Below are positions 21,852-34,055 of a stretch of 64,000 nucleotides of DNA, piece by piece. Source of the DNA: Aphelidium insulamus (lineage: Eukaryota > Aphelidiomycota > Aphelidea > Aphelidiaceae); the NCBI GenBank assembly GCA_036784855.1, contig JAZDSV010000065.1:1-64000 (forward strand), read 5' to 3'. The notes below the pieces were generated by a model. That model had not been told where the DNA came from and made no database searches. It saw only the letters and a list, made by a program, of their open reading frames with translations. The position numbers were made by a program, and so were the translations under genes. Positions within the stretch are counted from its first letter, which is position 1, and each line of letters opens with the position of its first letter.

Positions 21852-23620
21852 CAAGGGGCTCTCGACCGCCTCGACCAGGCTATATGCGACACCATTGCTG
21901 ACACCACGGCGGCGGTAATTGGCCAGTACAACGTTAGCGAGGTGAAACTCCGCGCGGACCACTCGGTGGACTTTCTGACGGAGCAGGCCGACACTATCAC
22001 GCCGCAGAACGCCGTGCGCCTTTTCAAGCACGCCAACGGGAGTCCGGTGCCGTACGCATGCTGAGCCGCACCGAACACCGAACCCCGGTCGAGGATGCGG
22101 CACTCTTTTTCGAACAGATATACAGCTCGGAGGTGACACCGCCGCTCACCCCGGCGTGGACAACCATTGAACTGGACCTGTACACTCGGACGGTGGGCCC
22201 CACGTTCACTCGAGAGCGGATTGCAACGTTCTTCCGCACGTACGCCACGGGCAAGTCCTGCGGTGGCGACGGCCTACACACACGTATCATGCGGGCGCTT
22301 AGCGACAGCGACCTCGCCGAGCACCTGGAAGCACTCTTTCAGCTATGCATCGCATTTGGACTCACTCCTCGCAGGTGGAACCGGTCGGTGACCTACCCAC
22401 TGAAACAGGCGTATGACAGAGTGGACATTGCGCGCCTGCTGGACAAGTTTTGGGCTCGGCATGCCCCACGGAAATTTATCTCTCTGGTACAAGTGCTGTT
22501 TACGCAGTGTTCGACGAGTCTCGTCGTCAACCAACTCGTATCGTGGGACATCCAACTGCGGACGAGGCTCTTCCAGGGCTCGATCCTATCACCATTCCTC
22601 TGGAACATCTATGTGGATGACCTCGCCGATGCGCTGAACGGCACGTCCCCGCAGTAACACCCAAGTGCACGCCTCTTTGCAGACGACATCAAACTGCAAT
22701 ATCACCACACAGCAACCGCCGCCGAGATCCAGCGCGACCTGGACACCATCACCGCCTGGACGGCCGCCAAAAAACAGTTCGGTACGGCACTCATTGGTCT
22801 GACGGGGGCTCCGGCCCCTAGTTTATTGGAGACGCCGACTTTGGCAACTGGAAAACCGGCGTCGGCTGACACAACAACAGCAGCGACACTTCACAGTGAA
22901 ACGCCACGGAGTAACATGCACCATGCTGCTCCAACTAACCTCTCCGTCGCAGACACACATGGCGACGATGTAACTGATGCCGCCGCGGTACGCCGGCCTG
23001 TCCACGGCGACAGCGGAGTATCTGTTGGAACAAAAAAGAGAAAGGAGATTGAGATCGCCCCAGAAAGGAACGCCACAAGCTCCAGTCAGACGGAGTGCGT
23101 GAAAAGATCAAAAACGGTACGGGGCGCCGCCAAGGCGGTTACAAGAGTCCCGGGTGGCTGTACTGCACCCATTGGTCTGACGGGGGCTCCGGCCCCTAGT
23201 TTATTGGAGACGCCGACTTTGGCAACTGGAAAACCGGCGTCGACTGACACAACAACAGCAGCGACACTTCACAGTGAAACGCCACGGAGTAACATGCACC
23301 ATGCTGCTCCAACTAACCTCTCCGTCGCAGACACACATGGCGACGATGTAACTGATGCCGCCGCGGTACGCCGGCCTGTCCACGGCGACAGCGGAGTATC
23401 TGTTGGAACAAAAAAGAGAAAGGAGATTGAGATCGCCCCAGAAAGGAACGCCACAAGCTCCAGTCAGACGGAGTGCGTGAAAAGATTCAAAACGGTACGG
23501 GGCGCCGCCAAGGCGGTTACAAGAGTTCTGGGTGGCTGTACCGCACCCATTGGTCTGATGGGGGCTCCGGCTCCTAGTTTATTGGACTCTCAGAAAGACA
23601 AGCAATTGATAGCAATTAAT
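21852..23620 (+). mobile_element. LINE copy 2, internally deleted
   Basis: This is nearly identical to parts of the LINE at 5137-9640 but starts at the equivalent of 7098. It lacks the equivalents of about 7650-7895 (between the RT fingers and IDLK) and 8285-8440. It stops before the YLGV/thumb region, at about 23610. It retains RT blocks (22058-22657), where a TAA near 22656 ends the frame that continues in copy 1. The missing 3' end is unusual for a LINE insertion and argues for DNA-level duplication plus deletions rather than fresh retrotransposition. Confidence 0.75.
22793..23605 (+). repeat. In-frame 378-bp tandem repeats of the LINE (2.1 units)
   Basis: Units start with attggtctga at 22793, 23171 and 23549, spaced exactly 378 bp apart, with only a few substitutions between the first two. 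The frame 22826-23629 is open across all units. Each unit encodes about 126 residues with a Thr/Ala-rich segment, a VRRPVHGD stretch, a KKRKE basic patch and SSSQTECVK. The matching region of LINE copy 1 has about 1.4 units. Confidence 0.9.
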
Positions 23621-23796
23621 AGCTGTTAAGCTGCTTCATGGACAACAAATAATATTAACTTCAAAATGGTTATTTATAACGTTTGTGCATGTGTATATTG
23701 AATGTGCATGTGGGTGATACTAGCCTGTAATTAATCAATATATCAGTATGTATATTGAAAGTAAAGTCACAACATAACAAAACTTGTGTAAACTTT

Positions 23797-26045
23797 CTAT
23801 TGGTTCATAGCAGTCAGAAACCACAGGTCATGTTCTTTTCTCAACCAACTTTTGAACTTTGCATCTCTGTGGTAGTTCAATGCAATGTTGGGTGTTGACA
23901 TGTACATTGTGTGTTCGTGCTTGCCAGACCAGTCAAAGTCGATTACTTTGGTCTTCTTTGCCCCTTTGTCGTATATCACATTTGCCGGTCGAAAGTCACC
24001 GTGAACAAAGTCATTGCTATGTAGAATGTCCAATGCTGCCTTTGCGCCTGCATGATAAGCCTTTCGCTCATCTCGAGAGAGTTCAGTATGCGACAGGTCG
24101 GTCCAAGGATCGCTCGAGACTTGGTCCATAAGAATGGCGTGCATATCAATTATGCGAGTCGGAGCCACGTAACCAAGAATTGCCGGAGCATAGCCGCTCT
24201 CAGCCAACAGTCGATGAGCATCAATGCAGTAATTTTTGGTGAATTTTAAGATGGCGTTTTTTGATGCCGATCCGCCCTCCGATTTCAACTCCACCACAAA
24301 CACATTATCTTTCAGTCGTGTTGTAAACTTTTCAATTTTGTCGGTAAATGCAAGGGTCGGCCAGATGCCAGTTTCTTTTTCGGGGCGTATCTCATGCCAC
24401 TGATAAAGGGCATCCACTCCCACCTGCATTCGTTTCAATAAGCTCATTAGTTTACCAAGTCCCAGGTGGTGGTCAAATGTGACAGGCTGGCAAATAGGCT
24501 CGACGTGGAGTTTACGTGGTTGATGAACCGTTTGGATAAATCCAGCGACATGCAACTAATGTCGATTATAACATCAGTGATGTCCAATTCGTAGAAACTT
24601 ACCTGAATCTGATAAGCTGACACGCTCACGAGTATGATCGGAGCAACAAATTCAGTTTCTCCGGTGCTGTTATTATGTGCGTATTGTAGGGCATACAGCC
24701 GATTCTGCGAAATCGGCTCCATATCTAGCTTCACTTCCAAGCCCAATATCATTGGTCCGTGTTCACTAATCCGACCGCTGCTGCTTTCAGCAACGATAGC
24801 AGTAATAGCCTGATCCAAAACAACCCCGCCATCATTCTGCCTTCGAGCACCTTGACAACAGCATCAGGCGATTTACATTCTAGGTACATGAGTTACATAC
24901 CTTTACCAGATATTTCACCACAGATAACGCCTTTCATAACTTTCAGGTGTCGACGAGTGGCAAACATATCAGCTAGGAATTTGCGGACTTTCTTTTGATA
25001 GTTGACTTCTAGGTCCGATGGCAAATAACAGGTTTCAGTCAGCAGTTCCAAGGCCAACCCCTTCAAATCCAAATCGGCATCATCGTCATCCACTTCGAGC
25101 TCAGGTGCTGTCATATCCTTGACAAATGGTAAGGGAAAGCAGTGATTTATGAGCCATGAGCGTACCTCTACAAAGCTGTAAAAGAAATGGAGAGGAATGC
25201 CGTAGTGGGGCTGACCATCCCAAATTGCGCCACGTGAACTTGCTTGTGCCTCATTAAGTGCTTTTCGTGGCATTGACGACGGCGCAATCGTTAACAAAGT
25301 CGGTGCGTGACTTTGCTCCACATCGGTAACCTGTCGTGGCGCGACTTGTGCCATTAGTTCAATCAGCTGGACACGCTATCACAACACGCTTACCCTGTTT
25401 CGGCTGCACCGGCACCAATACCAATAACATGTCCTCGTTAGTATTTCCCGCATTGACAAGATTGCGCAAAAGCATTGCTACATCGAGTGACTGGCCGCTC
25501 TGCAACTCATCCTTGTTCCTAAACACCCTCAAATCCGATGAATCAACGTAGCGGAGCTTATTTGCGGCATTCTTTTCCCGGACTGCATCTCGGAGATCAT
25601 CAACATTTGCCTCGGAAGCAATCACCACACTGGCAACAGTGGTATTGTCGAACGGCTCGCCATTCGCCTGAACAAGAATATACCAGACGCGAATATTCTG
25701 CCCGGGCATTGGCGCGACGCCCGCCGCCGACTGCGGAACCGAGGATGACGACGCGGCACTTGCATTTCCGAACTGACTGAATGCAATGGAAGCCGTTGTG
25801 CGCAGTTGTTTGCGTGTAGCGCGCGGAGTCGCTGATGGCCCTTGTGAGGCCACAACAGGCACCGCGGAACCAGACGCTTCAGATGCAGACGCTTCAGATG
25901 CTGTCACTTTATGGCATGAGCATATACAAAGGGCCCGGCGCGGCTACTGACCTTGCTCCAATTGCTCCAAAGGAGTAGCTGGTTCGCGCTTTTCGCGGCC
26001 GCGACCCGCAGAATGCGTCCGTGATGGGCGTGATTTGCCAGACAT
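23797..26045 (-). CDS. Crinkler-type (CR) effector with a protein-kinase domain
   Basis: Five exons join in frame: 26045-25952, 25900-25394, 25344-24901, 24850-24603 and 24555-23797. All have GT-AG introns of 44-51 bp, giving about 683 residues. After a basic and Ser/Ala-rich start, a ubiquitin-like CR header lies at about residues 75-200 (NIRVWYILV ... NKLRYVDSSDLRVF ... MLLVLVPVQPKQ). A central linker contains an acidic run (ELEVDDDDADLD). The C-terminal kinase has a probable ATP lysine in AILKFTK, the catalytic loop HGDFRPANVIYD (HRD replaced by HGD) and IDFDWSGK in place of DFG. This composition matches the CR-kinase class (compare Phytophthora CRN8). It probably phosphorylates targets in another cell or its nucleus; that is inference. 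The complete splice phasing suggests a functional gene. Confidence 0.85.
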
Positions 26046-26446
26046 TATGGGAATAATGTGGTCAACACTGTGTGCTCTCTGATTGGATGAGTGTTATTGT
26101 AGTTGAAGTTAGTTTTGGCATACTGAACGGTAACAAAAAGAAACAAGAAAGACTTAGCAATTAATGTGTGTATCTATATATCTAATACTATGTGTCTAGT
26201 ATGTCCGCTGTTGTTGATTTGACCATCACCACTCCGTGCATCTTGTCCTTCGACATCAGCTCGCGCAACGGTGCATACATCTTGCTGCGACAGTCCAGCA
26301 ACGGCGGGGCGGAGGTGCTCGAGTGGCAAAGAATGCAAAGATACGTGAGCTTTACGCCATCGCGGCGGGCATATCAAACTTAAATGACAATTAAGCGGGT
26401 GTCGTGGAGTCCACGACGTGGACACTGTCATTATATTGAAATCAGC
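26046..26446. other. Intergenic region between the kinase effector and the oxygenase gene
   Basis: This is the probable promoter of the minus-strand kinase effector (AT-rich near 26150) plus the 3' flank of the oxygenase gene. Small open frames here (for example 26207-26383) have no recognisable content. Confidence 0.4.
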
Positions 26447-28377
26447 TCAGACCTTGGCAACCCGTTCGACAATGAGTGCGCGAGCCAAGTAGATGCTATT
26501 CTCTTCGCCTGGGCGCGATTCATTGCCCGTGTGCTCAATGAAATCTATCACTTCGCGCTTCCAGCACACGCTACCCTTGTGCAGGGAGCCCGCGACGGCA
26601 ATGAAGCGGATTTTGGATCCCTCTTCCGCCAAACGGGCACACAGCTCCACGAGCTTGTCTTCTTCTTGCTCCTGCGTGCCGTGGTTAGTATTTTCTTCGC
26701 CGAGTGCAATTCGAATATGCGCGTCGGTGACAGGATACACCTTGATGGACTGTTTTATTTTGTCTTCAGTCTCGTCGTTTACTTCTTTGAATTTCGTCAG
26801 TACCGGCAGCAGTGTCAGACGAAAGTCGCCAGGCATGTATTGAGCGAGAAAGTCGTACAGCATGCGATCTTCACCAGATAGACTCGTGCTGTTCAGTGAG
26901 TAACTGTGTGCCAGCAGGAAACCGAACGGCGCCTCAATGTGACGCAAATCTTGCGCCAGATGTTCCATTAGTGGCCGGCGTACGATGTCAATGATGTCCA
27001 GGCTATGTTCATCGTCACCATCCTGCTCCTCCTTTGTCATGGGCCGTGCAAGCCATTCGGCCCGCTCTCGCGCCTGTATCTCTCGGAGTGATTTGATCGC
27101 CGCTTTCCTTTCATCGCCTTCCAACTTGAGTTGAGCATTCAGCGTTTCTTGCTCCTCTTTTGTTGCACGACGGCGCTTGCTGTACACCTGCTCTGAGTCT
27201 TCGTTGGCATTCGTAAGCATTGCTTCGTATGCATCGTGCAACTTGCGGCTGCGTTCATCAAACTTTCTCTTGAGCTCCGAGACAGCGCTGATGTGCTTGT
27301 TGTCAAAGGTGAAGCGCTCCTCCTCCGTGCGCACAGTCGGATCCAGGAAAATCTTGAACGCAATCGTAGCGCGGTAGCCAGATGTCAACTTTTTCACGCA
27401 ATGCACCACGTCAGGATAAAACACTGCAAAGTGTCCCGGCTTGGCGCGCCACACCAGTGCTCCGTTTCCCAGATCCAAGCCGGAATCACTGTCACCAGTG
27501 TCGCCGAGGCCAATCAAGCCACTTCCCACCAACTTTTCCTCGGGAGTGTCCTTGTGCGCCACAAAGTGTCCGCCCGGCCCGTAAATGGCCAGCTTGTACG
27601 GAACAACCTTTACACGTCGCGGAAACATGTACATGGACCACACGCGGGCCATCTTTTCACAAACCGATGGGTGTACGTCAAACGTCGCGTCTGCATTGAG
27701 TTCTGTAACGTCAGATGCTTGCTTCGGTCATTGAATTGATTACCTGTGCGCGCTGGCAACTCGCGAGCATTGCGAACAGACAAGTCCACGTCAGTGGTCG
27801 GCTTGACGACATTGCCGTAGCCGGACATTGGCGCATGCTCCCACAATGCTTCAAGCACGTCCATCGGCACATGATCCAGTCTGCCACTGTAATCAACACC
27901 GGCCTTGTCGAAGCGGATGGTTAGGGTAGGCGTGTCATCCTTGTCGTATCGCCGATCGAAAAAGGGTGCATTGTAGCGAATGTCACATCCTTCCATGTTA
28001 CTGGCGATAAAGTTGCGGCTTGCATCGCGCAGCAGCGGCAACAGTTGGCCCCACAAGTAGTGCCCAAGTTTGCGAACCTTGTATGTGGGAGGATTTTTTA
28101 CTATCAACCTGCGTTTTTCAGCTGCGGCCTTCTCCGCTTCGGCAAGAAGGGCCATTTTCTTCGGCGTCGAAATCCCGTCGTCCATGTACGCTTGTTTCTC
28201 CTCCTCATCGACATCGTCGTCATCGTCGTGGTCGCCGCTGTAAACGCGAATATCTCTGAAGTCATACAGCATGGTTCCGATGCGGGAAACCACGATTCCG
28301 ATGGGTGGCACGCGTTTCGGGAGTGAATTAACCGCTTGCTGCAGGCGCACGGCCGATCGTACCAAATCCGTCGTCAT
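26447..28377 (-). CDS. 2-oxoglutarate/Fe(II)-dependent oxygenase (prolyl 4-hydroxylase-like)
   Basis: Exons 28377-27744 and 27702-26447 join across a 41-bp intron (GTAATC...TTACAG) to give about 629 residues. The oxygenase core shows the Fe-binding HxD in GGHFVAHKDTPEE, the distal His in YPDVVHCVKKL and the 2OG-binding Arg in GYRATIAFKIF, preceded by YKLAIYGPG. This is the classic P4H/2OG-FeII_Oxy order. An N-terminal segment with an acidic run (DHDDDDDVDEEE) and a long charged, partly coiled C-terminal half (ERKAAIKSLREIQARERAEW) flank it. No signal peptide is seen, so a cytosolic or nuclear protein hydroxylase is likely. The substrate is unknown. It is divergent from the F-box/LRR gene, sharing a 504-bp upstream region. 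Confidence 0.8.
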
Positions 28378-28881
28378 TTGTCAAAAACAGTAATTTAACC
28401 GCTGATTTGCCGAACCTTTCAAGCCATATGCGCCACATTCGTGAATATGCATTTCGTTTAGCACAGACGTCAGTAGTTAAACGGAACGTCGATATAGTTC
28501 CTCGATATCGTCTAGGGATGCATCCACATTGCACTACATGTATGCTTGAAATAGTTAGGTCAGATAGTATTCGCTATAATCTGTATTATGTGGCCTTGTT
28601 TACGCAGCGTCATTTTTTAGGCTGTAGCTTACAGATGCAGTCACTCGTAGTCATGGCGGCTGATTACCAGTTGACTCGGGAAATAGATTTGACCTCGACA
28701 ACCAGAGAGCACCCGCACAAATATCAGATCGCTCTTCTATCTTCTATATATATCGTCTACCCTCTTTATCTACCACTACAGAGAGTGGGGTCTCGGTGTT
28801 TGGAGAGCAGCACAAGGTATGCGCTAGACATGAGAGAGACTGCTGACTGACTGTCTGAGGCGTACAGCAGCAATATTGGAT
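28378..28881. promoter_or_regulatory. Shared divergent upstream region
   Basis: About 500 bp separates the start codons of the oxygenase (minus) and the F-box/LRR gene (plus), so it should hold both promoters. AT-rich tracts and tatata runs near 28740-28760 are visible. No specific operator can be named. Confidence 0.4.
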
Positions 28882-31488
28882 ATGAGATCAAGCGGTGTTC
28901 AAGAGAGGCGCTTGCCCGCCACCGATTACGCGTCAGCTGTGTCTGGCCAGCCGTCACGTACACAGCAAAGAAAGGTGTTGAATGGTGCGGCGACACGCGA
29001 TGCATCCGGTGCTGTGGCGACTGCAGACGCTCGCGCTCTTGTCAAGGCTGGTCTGCGGAACGATCGGCGACAGACGGCTCTGCAGGGGTTTGCATCGGCC
29101 GCCACCTCTAGCCTGGCCTACGCGCTCGGATTAATGACGGCTGGTGGCGGTGTAGCAGCTTCTGGTGGCAAGACTGCTCAGAGCAAGGAAATTGACATTG
29201 AGAACATTGAGGGCATTGACAATGACGAAGAAGAAGACCGTGTTGTAGACGGCGCCCTCTTACAGGAACAGCCCGCCGACAGCGGCGCCAGCAGCGACGA
29301 CGAGCAATATGATTTTCGCTTTGGTGTGCTCAGATACTCCAAAACGGAGGCCAGACTGGCAGGGTTTACGCGATTGGACGTGCGCGGGATCAGCACGAAA
29401 GTTGTACAGGCACCTCAAGTGCGCAACACCGCTGTCACTGCCAAGAACAAGAGTATCGGCAGCCAGCATGCACGTCCACATCCACTACTTCTGCCGGAAA
29501 TACTGGCACTGGTGTTTCGGTATCTGGTGTGCACGGTCAACACTGGCACCGACCCGGCACAGCCGATGGACTTTATCAAAGTGGACTCGGTCAAGTTTTC
29601 CATATCACAGCCGCGCCTGTATGCCTGTGTCTCGGTGTGCAAGACGTGGTACGCGTGTGCATCACCGATGTTGTGGAGCACGGTCAAACTCGGATCGCAT
29701 CAGTCATGCGTCCGTATGCGTGACATTCTCGCCGTAGCCAGTCCCGCCCGCATGCAGCAATACCATCAGGTACAATTGCACATATTTACAATGTATACTT
29801 TTTATATTCATGTTATTTTATAGATCAATAACGGCCCGAGACAGTCGCCAATGTCGCTGATATTTGCGCCGTGGCAGAAACAGCAGCCGCTGCCCACTAT
29901 GCCGAACGCTGCCGGCTTCCCAGGGAATTCACAGCAGCAACTCCCGGAACATTCACGACCAACTCTGTCTCCCCCGCTCAATGGGTGGCTGCACGGCGCC
30001 CATCTGCGCTCATTCACCGTCATATCGCCGCACTGTCCAACCGCGGTGCCATTCGAGGAGTGGGACATTGACGGCCTGGTGTACGCGCTCAGTCTCGCGT
30101 GTCCACACCTGGAAGATCTGAACCTGAGCAATTGCACTCAGGTCACGGACCGGTCGATGGTGCCACTGGTGACGCGGTGCACGCGGTTACGGCGTCTGAA
30201 CCTGAATCGCTGTGACCAGGTCTCGACAGTCACGGTGAATGCACTGGCCAACATGCTGCAGGCCACCATTAGAATGGCGTCCCCGGCGGCGTCACAGCGG
30301 ACCCGTTCTTTGACAACTGGTGTCATAAAGAATGGCACTAGCAATAACAGCGGCAGCACGAATGGCGTCGGCCTCACCGTGCTGAACCTGAGCCGGCCGC
30401 TGATCAGCCAGCGGTCCGTCATATCGGACCAGTCTCTGCTGGCCGTGCTGCAACTGGCGCCCAACCTTACCGAGCTGCGCCTGCGCAACTGCGACCTCAT
30501 CACCGACGCCACCATTGTTGCAATGAGTCAGACGTGTGGCGCCTCTCTGCGCGCCCTGGACATCAGGCATGTTCCCTCTGTGTGTGTGTGTGTGTCTATG
30601 TGTTATGTGTGCATGCCTGTACCTAGTGCATACACAGTACGCACCAACTGACACGCAGACAGCTGGTGCAACCTGCTCACTGACCGCGCTCTGGCCGCCG
30701 GAGTCGCGCCCAACTGTCCCAACTTGCTGTCACTGGCGCTGAATGGGTGCAAGCGGTTCTCGGACGCCGCGCTGGACGCCCTGCTCACTCACTGCCCGGA
30801 CATTGCCTCGCTGTCACTGGCACATTTGCCCTTTATCACGGACACGGTGCTGGCATCGATGGCCAGTCAACTGAAGCACCTGACGATCCTGTCGCTGAAC
30901 GGGTGCTCGCACGTGGGTGACAGCAGTCTGATCGCGCTGGCCGGCCAGTGCAGCCGCCTCACCAGCCTCAGCCTGTTCTCGCTGAACATCAGCGACGATG
31001 CCGTGCGCGCCGTCACCCACTCCTGCCCCGACCTGGTCAGCCTGTCCATATCGGGCTGTCACCGTGTCACCGACGCCGGCGCCGTCACCATCAACCGGCT
31101 GCACAAACTGGTGTCACTGTACCTGAACGGGGCCGCGATCACCGACGCGTCTGTCACGGCCATCACACGCGCCTGTCCCGGCATACGCGCACTGTCACTC
31201 AACAACTGCACGCAGCTGACGGACGCCGCGGTGTGCTGCGTGGCCCGCTGCTGCCCCAACCTGCAGTCACTGTCCATGAATGAGTGCGGCGTGACGGTGG
31301 CGTCGGTGGCAGCACTGCTGGACCACTGCCACGACCTGCGTGAACTGAGCATCAAGGGATGTGCGAGAATCAACTGGGACGCTCAGCCGCCGTCACCAAA
31401 GATGTCCATGTCGGTGTCCATGCAGCAACAGCCGCAGGTGCCGCTACTCGACCGCATAATTAAGAAGCGCATCTCGCTGCTGCGCTGA
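28882..31488 (+). CDS. F-box/leucine-rich-repeat protein (GRR1/AMN1-like)
   Basis: Exons 28882-29769, 29824-30566 and 30663-31488 give about 818 residues. The second intron starts GCATGT, so it is a GC-AG intron; splicing there creates the typical LRR text LDISWCNLLTD. An acidic N-terminal region (NIEGIDNDEEEDR) precedes an F-box (LPEILALVFRYL ... VSVCKTWYACASPMLW, about residues 200-270). About 12 cysteine-containing LRRs (LNLSNCTQVTDRS, LSLNGCSHVGDSS type) fill the second half. In yeast and animals such proteins are substrate receptors of SCF ubiquitin ligases: the F-box binds Skp1 and the LRRs bind substrate. A low-complexity stretch near residues 460-490 interrupts the LRRs. The substrate is unknown. 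Confidence 0.88.
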
Positions 31489-31895
31489 CCACGCTGCTGT
31501 TCTCTCTGTTTCCTCTCTGTCTCGCCCCTCTCTGCTCCGTGCATACATATATAGACTATGTAGAGACCTCTTCTTACTATACTAAATTGTTATATATATA
31601 TATAAGTATAAATATACTAAATTGTTATATATATATATAAGTATAAATATGTAATCGATTGAATATTGACTCATTCCAGGCACCGCCATGGCGACAGTCT
31701 ATTTATAGGCGGTGTGGCGGAGTCCGTTCGCAACTGTGTTTATATTAGAGAGGAGAGTTCAGTGTGCACGTTGTGGACAATAGGCTGACAGTGTGAATAG
31801 ACGCGCGCGCGGTATATATGAGATGTACGTGTGCGGACACGGCCATTGCCGTCTGCCTTGCCTGTGTAACCGTGTGTTACAACACACAACCGTTA
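31489..31895. other. Intergenic, AT-repeat-rich 3' flank
   Basis: It contains a 35-bp unit (actaaattgttatatatata...) repeated in tandem at 31581-31650, plus other TA tracts. The TA-rich end at 31896-31904 served as the target of the Mutator-like element. No gene is supported. Confidence 0.6.
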
Positions 31896-31904
31896 TATAT
31901 ATAT

Positions 31905-34055
31905 GGACTAATCTAGGGAGGACTCGAGCCCTCGACCTAGATTGGAGGACTCGCCGCCAGCAAACAACAACGCCATGCCAACGGCGGCGTTGCCAGGAAA
32001 CAATAGAACCCTTTTGTTGTATTTTCACAAGTGCGTACAATGCCGCCCCGGATATCACGTACATCTTGCCAACCTGGAGCACAATCATGCTATGGTGAAG
32101 AAAAAGTATGCGCACTTGCTACCTGGCAATCGATTTATCCCACGGGCTATACGTGAACAAATTGAAGTTCTGTCACGCACCAGTGCAAACGTGCAGCTAA
32201 TAATGGAAATTATTGGACAAGAGTTCTCTAACGTACAGCGCACGTGGACTAAGAAAGATGTGGCGAATTTTCGAGCTTCGTTGCAGTTAAAGCCACAAAT
32301 GCCTCAGGCGGAAGAGATTCTTATCGCGTTTCAAGCTCAGTTCGAAGCCGACAACCAGTTTTTCTACATGATTAAACAGACCGACAACGTCATGCAAGCC
32401 GTATTTTGGGCAAATGGAGACCAGCGGCAGCTGGTGCAGAAATATGGCGATACAGTGCTCTTCGACCCTACCGTACAAGACGAACTCTCTTTGTATGCCA
32501 CTTGCCCCATTTGTGGGAGTTGATGGCGATGGGCACACAGTAACGTTTGCTGTGTGTCTACTGGCAGATGAAACGATCGAAACAATATCGTGGGCATTCA
32601 GACAATTCCAGAAGTTGCTTGTTGTACCGCCGGAGACATTCTTCACCGACGATGATCCTGCCATTTCTGCTTCAGTTGCCGCCGTTTTCCCTAATACTGT
32701 TCATCGACTGTGCGCGTGGCACTTCCAGAAAAACGTCATTAAGAAGCTTGAGCGAGCCATGGGCGCTCATCGCACCGAATTTCTCCAGTTGTTTAACGCG
32801 TGTGTGGCATACAAGTCAGTTGAAGAGTTTGAGACCAACGCGTTTCCAAAGTTGTTTAACTGGTGTGCTGCTGTAAGTCAGTTGCACAATACAGAACCGC
32901 CAAGTCCAACTTTACCTCAGCAAACGACATGTGACTCGTGCACGTATATGTCACGTCTCTACGGATGCCGTCAGAAGTGGGTATATGCCTACTCCAAACA
33001 TCACTTTGATGCAGGAATGTCTACCACGCAACGCTCTGAAGGATGGAATGCTTGGATTAAACGACTTGTTGGCCCAGAGAAGCGACTTGTTGACGTTATG
33101 TCAACCATTATGAGCTGCCGACTGGAGAATGAGGATGAGCGACGCGGTCTGGAAGATAATCGGCTGATACGGTATGTTTCACGTGTTTTCTGCCTGAACT
33201 GAATTGGAGTAGTGCAGGAAATGCGGTAGAAACTACAATAGAATTCGAGGCGGACGTAGCAAAGAAAGTTACGCGTTGGGCATTTAAGGAGTTCAAGAAG
33301 GAGCTCAGCAAAAGTGCCACATTCACCTTGGCTGAAACAGGGAAGATTGCAAGCATTAATGGTAACCACACAGTTGAGTATGACGGCCACGAGAGCAACA
33401 CGTGTTCATGTGGACGAATGCTATCTAATGGCATTCCATGTCGACACTACTTGGCCTGGGCCAAGGCAAAAAATATGTCCGAGCTGCCAAAAGAGACTTT
33501 TCGAACGCGTTACCATGTCGAGGTTGAAATTGCCAACAATGCAACGGTCGTGGAACCCATGGTGGAGCCAGCACCACCACCATCCTCTGAACCTGCGGCT
33601 GATGAGGAGGCAACCGAGGCAATACAGCTGCCAACATCTTCAAAAGGACAATATCAGCACCTACGCGAGATGGCCGTTCGAGTTCATCGTGCAGTTAGTG
33701 GTGGGCCCCTGTTTCGTACATTACTGGCCGTTTACGACGCGTTTTTGCATCCTCGTGGCGTGGCAAGTGTTGATGTGCAGCTGAATGAGGTGGAGGAGTC
33801 TGAACAGCTGCAAGATCCGAAACGTGTTCGTGGTCGCGGTCGCCCTCCAAAGAAGCGCGCCCGTGATGTGCTTGAGAAGGAAAAATCGACGTCCATGGCG
33901 GGTGTGAGTGAGGTGCATGTGAGGGCGGCAAAAGATTGAATTAAATAAATGTTTATGCGAGTGGACTTAGCACTTTTGACAGTTGATTGGCAGCCTAGCA
34001 ACGCCGCGAGTCCTCCGCTCTCCGTCGAGGGCTCGAGTCCTCCCTAGATTAGTCC
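31905..34055 (+). mobile_element. Complete Mutator-like element (MULE) with TIRs and 9-bp TSD
   Basis: Terminal inverted repeats begin GGACTAATCTAGGGAGGACT at 31905 and match the reverse complement of the right end (to 34055) for about 32 bp exactly, then more loosely to about 55 bp. The flanks carry a perfect 9-bp direct duplication TATATATAT (31896-31904 and 34056-34064), the length expected for MULEs. A single transposase gene fills the 2151-bp element. The intact ends and duplication indicate a fairly recent insertion. Its right end lies 44 bp before the start codon of the cNMP/F-box/LRR gene. Confidence 0.93.
31975..33939 (+). pseudogene. MULE transposase with SWIM zinc finger, one frameshift
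   Basis: Coding blocks are 31975-32472, 32474-33171 and 33213-33939, with a 41-bp GT-AG intron at 33172-33212. An N-terminal zinc-binding region (YFHKCVQC ... NLEHNHAM, FAR1/FLYWCH-like) is followed by the MULE DDE domain: MPLAPFVGVDGDGHTV, FFTDDDPAIS (second Asp region) and HRLCAWHFQKN. Near the end a SWIM finger C-x-C-x(n)-C-x-H is seen (CSCGRMLSNGIPCRH). The C-terminal tail is basic with an AT-hook-like RGRGRPPKK. A single extra G near 32473 breaks the conserved DPTYKTNSL motif. Otherwise the gene is intact, so this may be a sequencing indel or a very young inactivation. Confidence 0.85.
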
